Assembly: GCF_051106095.1 (NCBI RefSeq)
Contig: NC_135785.1
Span: 92,111,001 to 92,175,000, forward strand
Direction: 5' to 3'
Origin: Pogona vitticeps
Taxonomy: Eukaryota > Chordata > Lepidosauria > Squamata > Agamidae
DNA: 64,000 nucleotides
Shown: one piece after another, positions 12,219 to 64,000 of the stretch
How the letters are laid out: the number at the start of each line of letters is the position of its first letter
How positions within the stretch are numbered: position 1 is the first letter of the stretch
Position numbers and translations under genes: made by a program
The notes under the pieces: generated by a model
What the model was told of the DNA's origin: nothing
The model's database searches: none
Seen by the model: the letters and a program-made list of their open reading frames with translations, nothing else

Positions 12219-12227
12219 GGGCGGGGC
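12219..12227 (+). promoter_or_regulatory. GC box (Sp1-type)
   Basis: Exact GGGCGGGGC inside the CpG island, just upstream of the inferred exon 1. Function is inferred from consensus and position only. Confidence 0.55.
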
Positions 12228-12240
12228 TTGGCCCGAGTGG

Positions 12241-12332
12241 GCCGGGCTGGGCCGGGCCGGGCGCGGGTGAAAGGCCTTCGCCGCGACCGGGGCCTCCGGA
12301 GTGGATGAGAGGAGGCGAGCAAGCCCGAGGAC

Positions 12333-12333
<1 letters not shown>
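12241..12333 (+). CDS. SLC29A3: SLC29A3 exon 1 (5' UTR plus first base of ATG)
   Basis: A strong donor, GTAAGT at 12334-12339, follows the final A of exon 1 inside the CpG island. Exon 2 opens with TGGCT, so joining gives GAGGACATGGCT, an ATG with G at -3 and G at +4. No other in-frame ATG exists in the exon 2 reading frame before conserved sequence, which supports this join. The 5' limit is a guess: there is no TATA box and the transcription start cannot be read from sequence. Confidence 0.75.
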
Positions 12334-54256
<41,923 letters not shown>

Positions 54257-54572
54257 AAGAAAGAGACAGAACTGCTCCAGCCCGCTATTTCCTGAATTGC
54301 ATTGGTATCAGGATATATTTTTTAAATGGCTCAGCCATTTTGTGCCACATGCAACCATTTTCTTGTTTAGGAGCTTGTACAAACACTTTTGCCTGTGATG
54401 GTGAAGAAGAAGCTTGGAAATGAATCAGAATATTAGGGCCAAATTCACAATTGTGGGCAGGAGGATTTTAATAGTGTATGCACTTATCATATATCAGTAC
54501 ACATGTATACATCTTTGGTCACAGGGTTTACAACAAAGGGAATCACTTACATTTTACTAAGGACACTGAGAG

Positions 54573-54578
54573 ATTAAA
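54573..54578 (+). terminator. SLC29A3: Candidate poly(A) signal ATTAAA for SLC29A3
   Basis: ATTAAA lies 317 bases after the stop codon, followed by a T-rich stretch (54585-54600). No canonical AATAAA precedes it in the 3' UTR. Longer 3' UTRs are possible. Confidence 0.35.
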
Positions 54579-54817
54579 TCCTGGATTTTGATTTTTTTAA
54601 AAAAATTAAAATCAGTCCTTTAATTGTTAAAAAGAAAAGCACTTGTTCTAAAAGAACTGTCTAGAAGAACAGGTAAGCTAACGGTTATAGCTCTTGATAG
54701 GCACTTCAGTGTGACCCCTGCTGCTACTTTTCATACTAGCTGGGTGATACACTCCTCAGGTGGTTACCACTCAGGCACCTTTCTATACATTTTAACATAT
54801 AAAGTCTTATCCATTAC

Positions 54818-54905
54818 TCCAGCATGGTGTGGATAGAGTGAGAGACTAGAACTCTGAAGAACAGGGTTCAAATCCCCAGTTGCCCATGGAAACTCACTTT
54901 GCTAA
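54818..54905 (+). mobile_element. tRNA-derived SINE 5' fragment in the SLC29A3 3' region
   Basis: CCAGCATGGTGTGGATAGAG, box B GGGTTCAAATCCCC and GTTGCCCATGGAAACTCACT match the head of the SINE at 31254. The tail is missing. Confidence 0.75.
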
Positions 54906-55365
54906 CCCCAAGATGGTATTTTACATTATCTGGGTGTTCTGTGAAAGGAATTTCTTCATCTCAGTAAAACTTTTATGTTTCTATTGGTAAAGTGTACCTT
55001 CACATGACATGGTGCATGTTCGTTCATTAGTAGTCTCTGTTCTTTATTCTTAGTTATAAAACAAATCATGATAAGAGATTGGTTTAAACAATCAAATAAG
55101 GTTTTTATCTTTGGGCCATAGATACTAGGAATGAAGAGAAAGATTCATGGATATCAGTGATAAAATTAAAACAACAGTAAAGATTTAAATTGAATGTTGA
55201 ACATAATCACCCCTACCCTCTAATCACTGCAGACAGATTTCACTTCTTGAACTGAAACTTAGATTACCACTAACTCTCAGACAGACTTCTAACTCCCTTC
55301 AGCTGTCTGCTCTAGTCCGCTATCACTTCTTCAGACTCCCAAGAAACACTCCCCCAACATTTCAT

Positions 55366-56760
55366 GGAGGGATTCTTGAAGACGGTAGATAAAGATGGGT
55401 ACAGTACCCTGATGTAGGAAGAGGTTCGAGCCATGATCGTTTCCATTCCTTGTGACAAGGTAGTGAAAGCCGTGGCAGGAAGTAAGCCCAGCCCAGCTCC
55501 TTAGCCCAACAATGGAAAGAGACTAGGTCAAGCAGACTTCAGTCAAGATTCAGTGGGGGTGGTGGGAATTGGAGGAGGTGAGAAGAGGAGGTGGAGACCT
55601 GCCCTCTTTTACTAGGAGGTATGCCACTGGCCTGGAGAGGGGGAAAGTCTTCATTCCTCATAAGAAGGTAAACGCTTTGCTGGTCACCCTGTCCATAAGT
55701 GGAGGGAGGTATACTGACACAGGACGGTTTGTGGCTGGCACACAATACATATTGAAAACCCTTGCCCTCTGGTACATAGCCAGGCTCCAAGCAGTGGGGG
55801 AGAAAACCGTTCAAAGAAAACAGAAACTCTTAAGTAATTTGCCAGAATATCAATACCCCAAGAGGGAGGACTTGACCATGTTTATGGGTTAATGGATCCT
55901 CCTCTCCTTGTGGGAGGTGGAGGGCGTGTCATCAGGTCCATAATGTGGGGTCAGCAGATTCCTGGAGAAAGGAGGAGGAACAATGGTGCAGAAGGGATAC
56001 AATGCAAAAATGTCAGAGGGAGGGAAGCAGACCAAGAACCTTTGAGATAAACCTTTTCCCACTTTGCGAAGGAATGTCGCTTAGCTAGAGAGCTATAGGA
56101 AACTTTGGCAGGTAAGGTGGACTGTCCCTACTTAAAGGAGCAAAGATCAGAAATGTTTCTGTTTGGGAAGGAACCAGAGGCTGGATGGGAGGTTATGAAG
56201 AATGGGAAGAAGGCAAAGGAGTCCAGAGAGCTGGAAGGTCCCCTAGCCCTTAGTGAGGATCATCAACTTGATGCTCTTAAGCACTTTAGCATTCCAAAGG
56301 ATGGAACAGGTCAAGACAGGAAAGCCAGCAGATCCAAGGAGAGGGTCAGGAAGAGTGGTAGTATCAGAGCATGCACTAAATGGGTGGTAATGTGACAGAA
56401 GACACCAGAGCGGCACAAATGGCAGTTGTTGACGGAAAGAAACTGGGAATAACTTAAGAGAAACAATGGTGGTCGTTAGCTACAAACATCATGCAGTACT
56501 AGAATGTCGCAAATGTTATATAATGGCACTTGCAAATATATAAATATTGTCACCTTTGTACAGGGTATATTGTACTTGGGAGAAGGTTGTGCTGTAATTT
56601 TTTTTATGTAGAGAAATGTAATTGCATTAATTATTTTCTTCAAATGTTTTTTAACTTCTATATACTGTATTCCATTTTCTATGTACTCCATCTAGCTTGG
56701 TGATATTTAATGTTTTATAGTATTTTTTTATCAATAAAAATGTCCAACACAGAGAGAAGT
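55366..56760 (+). other. 1.4-kb block flanked by a 14-bp direct repeat (possible retrocopy)
   Basis: CCCCAACATTTCAT occurs at 55352-55365 and again at 56761-56774, directly bounding this block. Its right end has AATAAA (56733-56738) about 20 bases before the repeat, as at a transcript end, though no poly(A) run follows. Open pieces on the plus strand (55569-55892, 56105-56395) match nothing I recognise. It could be a LINE-copied transcript of an unknown gene or RNA, inserted just beyond SLC29A3. Confidence 0.5.
56733..56738 (+). terminator. AATAAA at the end of the 1.4-kb block
   Basis: A canonical signal 2.5 kb after the SLC29A3 stop. Because it lies inside a block bounded by direct repeats it may belong to the inserted copy and not to the host gene, unless the gene has taken it over. 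Confidence 0.4.
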
Positions 56761-56774
56761 CCCCAACATTTCAT

Positions 56775-59744
56775 TTCCCCAACCAAACATCATTCAGCTA
56801 TTCAGCCGTTAGCCACTTCAGAACTCTCTGCCCATGGCCATCTACGAGGCAGGCACTCAAGCCTGTCTACATTCCAACCTAATGTAAGTAGTTCTGCATA
56901 AACTTTAAACACAAAAGCTCCAAATGGGTGGAATCCACACATTATCACACCCCCTTTAAAAAGAAATATGTCCACTAAGCAACCTATGTTAAGATAATGC
57001 TTCCTAAGTGTTATGGAAGTTAAGAGTGTATAACAATAGACATGTCAATAGAGGAGCTGTTTTTAAAGGGAGGATCATAGAATAATGCCAGAAAAAAAGG
57101 TGACATTAAGCAGCAAAAGACCAATATGTGTTTCTTAGGAAGTGCCTGTAGGGAATTACAAGGAACAGAGTTAACTGCAAACTGAACAAGCCAGAAGATA
57201 GAAGAACTTCTAGTATTAAAGCTGTAAAAAAAAAAGGCAGGGGAGAAGACTTGGATTTTATCTGCCTGTATATACCCATGAATTACTGAAGTGTTCCTAC
57301 AGGTATAAAATATTGGCCTGCAAGTTTTGAAAAGGCAGAGGCCATATAATCAGTACAAACACAGTTAAATATCTGCTTTAAAAATACGTGAATAGTAAAC
57401 CTTGAATCACACCTTTTCTTCTTTGAGATACACCCTGTTAGGACCGCCCCGCCACTGGTAGCCATTCCAGCAAGCTGCATCTTAGAAAAGGGGAATGAGA
57501 ACCACAGTAGGACCATTCATGACACACACTACATGCTTTTGTCCTCTTTTTTCCATATTGCTGTTGTGTGACTTTTCGGATTGTCAGCCTATGAGCAAGG
57601 CTATCCTGTTCTCTCAATTGTATTTCAACCAGAATTCTGTGTGGTTTAGTTTAGGAGAAAATGAAACTGGTTTAAATGAATAAAATAAATAGTGGAGGAA
57701 TTCACATGGTGCAATCCGATAAGGTCCATGCTACAGCCCATGGAATTGCAATGTCCTTGTTCATCTGATGGAATCTATGGCTTTAGCTCACAAGCCTATG
57801 TCTGCTTATCTGCCATTAAACTCAATGGGATTTACAGGGCAATCCCATCGAGGTCTACTTAGAAGGTCTCTCAGTTACCAACTGAGTTAATGCTACCTTT
57901 TAATCCTGTTAACTTTAATCCTGTGTAATCTACACTTCTTGGAATGGTGGACTCCATGAATAGTCCTTTCATATGTACACAAAATGAATGCTGAATCAAA
58001 CAGGATGGGAGCATATGGTTCCAGAGCTAATGAACTTTATGCTTTATTCAGCTGAGATCAGAGTGGGCATATTCCAGGGGTCCAGAGGTAAATCTCCCCC
58101 TTCCTGACCCACCACAGTCTACACTATTGTCCCAAACCAGAAGCGGCCATAAGGCTACCTCTGGTTTCCTGACCTTTTTAATACAGAACGTGTGTGTGTG
58201 TTTTAAAAGAGAACCATGTTTTCTAGAAAGCTTCAAGAAGCAAACTTTACTTCTTCTCAATTAAACATTAATTGCAGGGGGAGTAAAATTGTAGGAGGCC
58301 TTGTGCTTTGCCTGCAGGCCATGGGTTGCTCCCCCCTGAGCTAAGGGGACTTGGATAGTTCAGGTGAATAAGTGTGCTGAAATCTAGGATAATGTTTTAG
58401 ACAGAGAAGGATATTACTGAATAAAACAGAATTTTCCTTGGACATCTTAAGTTTGACTTGGTCATGATGCAAACATGCCATTTACCCATTAATTTAAATT
58501 CTAGCACACTGGGTTTGCAATTCTGGACACCCCAGCTATACACTTGAACAAACGTATTTGGAAACAATTGAATTTACTTCAGTGCAGACACATTTAGGAT
58601 TGCTGTATGATGCAAGCAAAGCGGAATGACAAGTTGTGATCCAACAAAGGATACCTGCCAGAGGGAAGAAGCTCTTCCCCTGGATTCAGAAGGAAAGGAT
58701 TCTGTCCCCCTCCCATAGCTCCCGATCACAGTCACAACAGGATGCTCTCCTCCTCTTTATCCTCTTCCCACCATGTGTTTGTAACACTAGAAACTGCTCT
58801 GAAGGGTTTCCCCGCTTTCTTGATTAGACATGGAGGCTCTCCAAGGGGACACCCACAGTAGTTTTGTGTGTGGTGAGGATTGCTGCTTATTGGGCCCATG
58901 GATGGAATATCTTCCATCAGCATAGGTAAGCAGTGAGATTCTGGCAACTGTTCTAATCTGTTAATTGGAATCGATAATAATATGACCCAACTGCCAAAAT
59001 CATTATAGTACATCATGTGTAGGAATGTTGGCTTGTTCTCATCTACTATGAGTTGGAAGGCCTTTTTTAAGCCCAGATTTGGAAGCTATGAATGTTTAAC
59101 CTCTTGTTGCTTTATATTACTGGATCTGAGGAAGGGACTAGCTAGCTAACATGATTGACAGTGGTAACTGAGGATGGTGTACACTAAATATGCATTGACT
59201 GTTTAGCTTGGGATCACTTGTAATGCACACAGAGTATAGATTTATAGGTAATTTAGAAATAAATATGAAATCCAGTCATGAGTAGAACATTTACTAGGCA
59301 TGTGATAGAGGGGAAGCAGTTTTATGGTTTGTGATATGCCATAGTGTAAACTCTGGGCACTGAATACATATTCTATTAGGAAACCCTTTGGTGTTTGGTG
59401 AAGAGATTTATGGCATAGGCGTGCTGGTTTGATTAGGCTTTTCTTTCCTATTTGCTTTCTATTTGGAAGCACCCTATTTCTATCCATTCAGGAGTGAAAT
59501 GTGTTGTGAGTAAGAGAGAGAGAGAGAGAGAGAGAGAACAAGACCAAAGTCTATTTCAAGCTTCAATTTCTAAATTAGTTCCTGTCCCCACCCCTACCCC
59601 TTGCTATAGTAAGTGCTAGGCTGTTCTTTCACCTTTGGAGAGCCCTGGTCTAATGAGTGAAATTAAGGCAACGCCTTAGAAATCCTGGCTGGTGGCAGAG
59701 AATATTTGCCTACCACAGAGCTATGAGACAATATAATAATAATA
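56775..59744. other. Downstream intergenic, nothing recognised
   Basis: No exon of a next gene. An old repeat piece (TAAACTCAATGGGATTTACA) lies near 57820. Confidence 0.5.
59513..59537. repeat. (AG)n microsatellite
   Basis: About 12 AG units in the downstream intergenic DNA. Confidence 0.95.
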
Positions 59745-59940
59745 ACCATGTGCCATAAAGTCAATTCTCAGTTATGGTGGCACTTTCCAGGATTTTCAAT
59801 GTAGAGAATACTCACCATTCCTTTCTTCTGGGAGCAATCTGGGTGTGCAGTTGCCCAAGGCCGGCTCTACTCATAGGAGACATGGTGGGGAATTGAACTC
59901 TCAATCTCTACTTAAACAACTGACATATCCAGCCAGCTAA
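59745..59940 (-). mobile_element. tRNA-derived SINE with RTE-type tail
   Basis: Minus-strand copy: CCATAAAGTCAATTCTCAGT at the tail, ATTCCTTTCTTCTGGGAGCA in the body, GGGGAATTGAACTCTCAATC (box B) and ACATATCCAGCCAGCTAA at the head. Same family as 5599-5818. Confidence 0.8.
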
Positions 59941-60934
59941 GAGACAATATACTGTAGAAGCACTTTTCCTCCTTTAGTTTGCATGTTGTGCTAATAAGGG
60001 CTTTTACAAAATTTAGAAACCCAACATTTCATTGTCGTTGTTTTAAGTAAGTCACGTTTCCATATTTCACTGTGTAAGTCATACTATGTTCTTGAAAGAA
60101 ACCACGAGCCAAATTTGACAAAACTTCCTTGCTTGGAGCCAGTCCTTGTTTGTCGCTGGTGGCAAGTGTTCTGGCCTGTCCAATGTTTGATTGTGGTTCT
60201 GACTGCAAAAACAAAACAAAATGTACTCAGCTTATTGGACCAAGACCTGTGAATGGGGCATTGGACAGCAACAAACATTTGTGTCTGAACAATCAAGGTC
60301 ACCTTCAAAACAGAACTGCTTGGACTCCACTCCATGATGAGAGAGATAATAATGTCAGGAAGTAACAATGCCAAAACAATTTTGCCTTCCAAATGGTCAA
60401 GACTACCAGAATGGTTGGATGATCTGCCTCTCTCTCTCTCTCTAGCTCTGTACAAATGAAACACAATTTGAGTAATGAGGTTGCTTGGGAAACCCACTCA
60501 CAATTGTCTGTGCAAGAGACACTTACTTCTATCAGGTTCGGGTTGGGCATGACACCAGACAGCAGCTATGTTTAGCTCAGATGGTTTGGTATCGCAGCAC
60601 CACAAACTTGCCTTCCTTTCCTCAGCTCCCAAAACAGTTTGCAATGTGAGGTTTGATTGCATAAATGTATTTATTTCTACCTACCTCGATATGTGTCTCT
60701 GTGATTACTGTCTCCCAGTAATCACTGTTGTTTTGCAATTGATAGCCATCCTCCCCTTTTCTAACTAGATAGGGTTGATAATGATTAGTATGGGCATCTC
60801 AGTGACAGTAATGTATAACTTGGCTGTATTGTGCTAAATTGATATGCCAAGCACCACCACTTCCTCTTCCACTTCCAGGCTTGGGGGCCCCTCAATTCTG
60901 AAGTCATTTTAATTGTGGTGATCTTGTAAACTGA

Positions 60935-61135
60935 CAGGAAAAGATGATGATGCTAGGAAAGATGGAAGGCAATAGGAACTGTGAAAGACCTAGTATGAGA
61001 TAGATGGACTCGGCAGAGGAAGCCATGGCCTTTCGTTTGCAAAATCTCAGAAAGACAGTGACTGGACCTTCTGCAGGTCATTCAGTCATAGAGTCCCTGT
61101 AAGTTAGAAGCCACTTGACAGCACATTGCAACAAC
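60935..61135 (+). mobile_element. RTE-type LINE 3' end
   Basis: The plus strand translates in part to the end of an RTE ORF2 (LGKMEGNRN, then MDSAEEAMAFRLQNLRKTV). It ends with GTAAGTTAGAAGCCACTTGA, CAGCACATTGCAACAACAA. The last 40 bases are shared with the SINE tails in this window. Confidence 0.7.
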
Positions 61136-64000
61136 AATCCTTGTAAATCACTTTTCATAGTAAAATGCCATAAGAGTTTAACAGATTTTGATCCAGGACT
61201 GACTTGTGAATAATTGTAGCAGTCTGTAAATTATGGTAATCTGTGTCAACAATACTTTTTAATAATCCAACCTTTCTGCTGTAGCATTATCAATTAAATA
61301 TGCTTTTTTTAAATATTTGTACCTGATGGTATCTGGCCTGCATTAAATTTAACCACAATTGGTAAAAATGGAAATGATTAGATCTATCATCTAAACAGAA
61401 GCACCACCACTCTCCACAGCAAGTACCAGACTGTTTCAGTAGCAACACCTCACATTGTGCAGTTCCTTCCCAAAAATGTTCTACCAGTCCCATGGTATCA
61501 AGAAGCTTAGTTTACCAAGTGAAACATAACTCTTCTTCCAAACTTTTTCTAGCTGCTGTATGGTCTCTCTCTCTCTCTCTTTTAATGTGCGGTTGAGCCA
61601 TCAGTCTATTTTATGCTTTCTGAAATGTTTTATGAGACTAGGTGATAACATATAAAGTTGCCAGAAGGGTAACCCCCTTAGTCTGTTGAAATGAAATAAG
61701 GTGTGTTCTGCAGAAAGTGTCCTATTTGTTTCTCAAGATTTTGGCAGTGCTCTGTTACTTGCTTGCTTTATTCATTCATTCATCCATCTGTTCATTCACA
61801 GTGTAGAAACCACTCGAAGCACCAGCATGGATGTGGGTTGGCTTTAATGCAATTCCTAGCTTTTTCTGCAATTGTTTGGGGCTCAGAACGATGCAAGAGA
61901 CTAAGGCATTGGTAGAAACCATAAGGCCTGTCAGATATTGTTGGAGTGCCACTCTTGTCAGCCCTGGCCAACATATGGTAGCCAATGGTGAGGATGGTGG
62001 AAGTTGCAATGCAACAATACCAGAAGACTGCTGAAAGCAAGCTTGTCTGTATTCTGTGCCAAACTCTGATTCTCACCAATAATACTTGAATTGGGTAATC
62101 TCTCTAATAGTGGCTGTCGTTTTATTTTGTATCTGCCAGTGATACGGAGAAGCAAAGATATCTTTTTGCCTGCCGTCTGCCGCATCATTTTAAGCCCGCT
62201 CTCCATGAGAACTAGAAGCTTGCTTTTGAAAAATGAAATGAGAACTATTTGGTCCAATACTTCAGGTAGAATCTCTGCCAGGTGCTCCAGATGATACAGA
62301 ACATGGGGCTACAGAATGCACAGTCTTGTCATACGGAGAAATTCAGCTGATTACGTTTTTTTTCCTGGCAGGCAGGTACTGTGACAAAAACTCCTCAGCT
62401 GTTAATGATCCTGGAGCTGTGCCTGAAAAATGGGGAGGGAGAGGAATCTACAAAGTGAACGTTAACAGGGAAACAATCAGAAATTAGCACAAAGCATGAG
62501 AATGTAGTGCTAGACAGAATAATCAATAGCGACAGAGGTAGAGGAAAAGCACATGCAGCATCTTGGTGATGCTGTGAGACCACCAGGTGTTTATATGGGT
62601 TTTATATTTCTTGTAACAGCAGGAAGGTAATTATTCCTATTACCATATCCAGAGCTGGCAGGCCAAGGCTGACACTGTGCAGGAGGAAGATAAACTAGAT
62701 GAAGGTCTATCTCCGGTATAACCTCCTTGGAGTTGCAGGAGGATGGGTGTTTTTAAGGAAGGGGATGGGCTCCCTTCTCAGGCTGTCATCATTACCCTGA
62801 TGGCTGCACATGCCAGGCTAACCTTGAGGGCCGCAGAACAGCATTTCTGAGAATAATTTTCTCTCATAAAATGGAAAGGTGAACTTAATATTCAGTGGCC
62901 TGTTTTTTCTGCTGGTCAGATCCTGCATACATATTGTAGTAATTTGCTAGAAAGCCAAAGTAATTGGTAAGGAACATGGGGATATTCTGGAACTAGGATA
63001 GAAGTTTCATAGAAAGGAAAGTGAAATAAGGAAAGTTGAGGTAATGGTCAAAAGAAGATAGAGATCTTCTATTTCTTTGTATAAGGCTGAGAGGAGCTAA
63101 ATGTGCAGCAACCAACAGTGGGCAGAGGCAGGTGCAAAAGTGTGTCTCACACAAGCACACATACAAAGGCAAGGAAACAGGCAAGCACACACAGAGAGAG
63201 GAACTCCATGCCTCTTATAAGAAAACAGGAAGAGTTAGAATGGATGTGGGCTGACAAGAGGTGGAACTGCATTTTACTTGTCCGAATGGACACGTTGCAA
63301 TTGGCTACACCACCGTGCTGTGGAATATACTTATTCAGTAGGCTAAGAAGGGGTGGTCTGCTTATATATTCAGAACCCATTCAACAGGACCAAAAACACT
63401 CTCCTGAAGGATTATTTTTCATTGCAGAAACTGGACACTTCCCATCTCACATCCATAAACTTCGTATGCATACTTAAACATTTGTGGATGCATAGCAGAT
63501 GTTTCCAAAATCGCAGCCCTATGCCTCCTTTTTTTTTATTTTTTAACACCCCCCCCCCATTTTTACCATCGTTGAACTCTCTTTTAACAAAAAAACAAGT
63601 TTGTAATTTTATTTTTAAAATAGAACCGAAAATAAAAACTGAATACTTTTTAAATATATATTAAAAGCATGCCTATCTCTGGATCTTTGGGCAACCCATC
63701 CTGTGCCTGTGACTCACGCCATACCCTCAAATCATTTTCTTTTTTTTTAAATGCTAGCTTACTCAGAAAGTTCCTTTCTACCCTCTAGTGGTGAATTTTA
63801 AAAAAATAAAATAAAAATGGGGGAAAGCAGTAGTGCTGGGTACCCTAAGAATATGGCAAAATTGCTCTCCACCTCAAGCAAGCCAAGGATTTTTATTTTT
63901 CAAATTTTAAAAAAAAATTAAAAAATTAGTGTATGTTAGCTGAGGGTCACATTTGAGCCCTGGGGGACCCTATGTTGGCCACCTCCAGGCTAAGCATTCA
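61136..64000. other. Downstream intergenic to the window end
   Basis: A hAT-like fragment at 61925 and short CT tracts; otherwise unassigned. A poly(C) run at 63549-63558 and AT-rich sequence close the window. No CpG island or exon-like frame. Confidence 0.5.
61925..62020. repeat. hAT-like interspersed repeat fragment
   Basis: AGATATTGTTGGAGTGCCAC, CAGCCCTGGCCAACATATGG and GGATGGTGGAAGTTGCAATG keep the order of the same family, both arms partly present. Confidence 0.5.

Larger units (their letters stand above)
54257..55351 (+). other. SLC29A3: SLC29A3 3' UTR and flank
   Basis: Directly after the stop codon. Contains a candidate ATTAAA and a SINE head. How far the transcript reaches cannot be told from sequence. 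Confidence 0.6.

Noticed and set aside
55997-56100. Faint CCHC-like words (HFAKECRLARE) in the 1.4-kb block
   Set aside because: Too short and isolated to assign to any protein or element family; kept only as part of the unidentified block.
56775-64000. First exon of the next gene (CDH23 in human order)
   Set aside because: No CpG island, signal-peptide frame or conserved exon could be seen.

Overview
The window looks like nuclear DNA of a squamate reptile (lizard or snake). I infer this from the repeat mix: a nearly full-length RTE-BovB LINE, several L2-clade LINE copies, CR1 3' ends, many tRNA-derived SINEs with BovB/RTE-type tails (the type with a GGTAAA-repeat tail is common in squamates), hAT and Tigger-like MITEs, and abundant microsatellites. 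Species cannot be named from the sequence.

The window holds one host gene that I can support: SLC29A3 (equilibrative nucleoside transporter 3, ENT3), complete, on the + strand, six exons. A CpG island at about 11.78-12.86 kb carries the promoter and exon 1. Coding exons lie at 15997-16298, 44321-44403, 49505-49731, 51753-51915 and 53575-54256. All junctions are GT-AG and the joined frame is open for 485 codons (human protein 475). The start codon appears to be split by intron 1: the A is the last base of exon 1 and TG opens exon 2.

Layout: 1-11.7 kb is upstream intergenic DNA with L2, SINE, hAT and a LINE reverse-transcriptase remnant. 11.7-12.9 kb is the CpG-island promoter. 12.3-16.0 kb is intron 1, with a Tigger-like MITE nested inside a long-TIR element. 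16.3-44.3 kb is a 28-kb intron 2 that has collected most of the transposons: an L2 copy, a BovB that itself contains a 425-bp hairpin-rich MITE, CR1 with a nested hAT-like insertion, a fossil LTR-like segment with a hAT insertion, and a Penelope-like fragment with a hammerhead-ribozyme-like core. 44.4-53.6 kb holds exons 3-6 with ordinary introns. 54.3-56.8 kb holds the 3' UTR and a 1.4-kb block flanked by a perfect 14-bp direct repeat. 56.8-64 kb is downstream intergenic DNA with SINE and RTE pieces. In human the neighbours of SLC29A3 are UNC5B and CDH23; I see no exon of either here.

Nothing in the window looks like a new multi-gene system. The more interesting items are the split start codon, changes in two conserved ENT3 motifs (PWN in TM1 and the N-terminal dileucine signal), the multi-hairpin MITE inside BovB, the hammerhead-like relic, and the unidentified 1.4-kb insertion.
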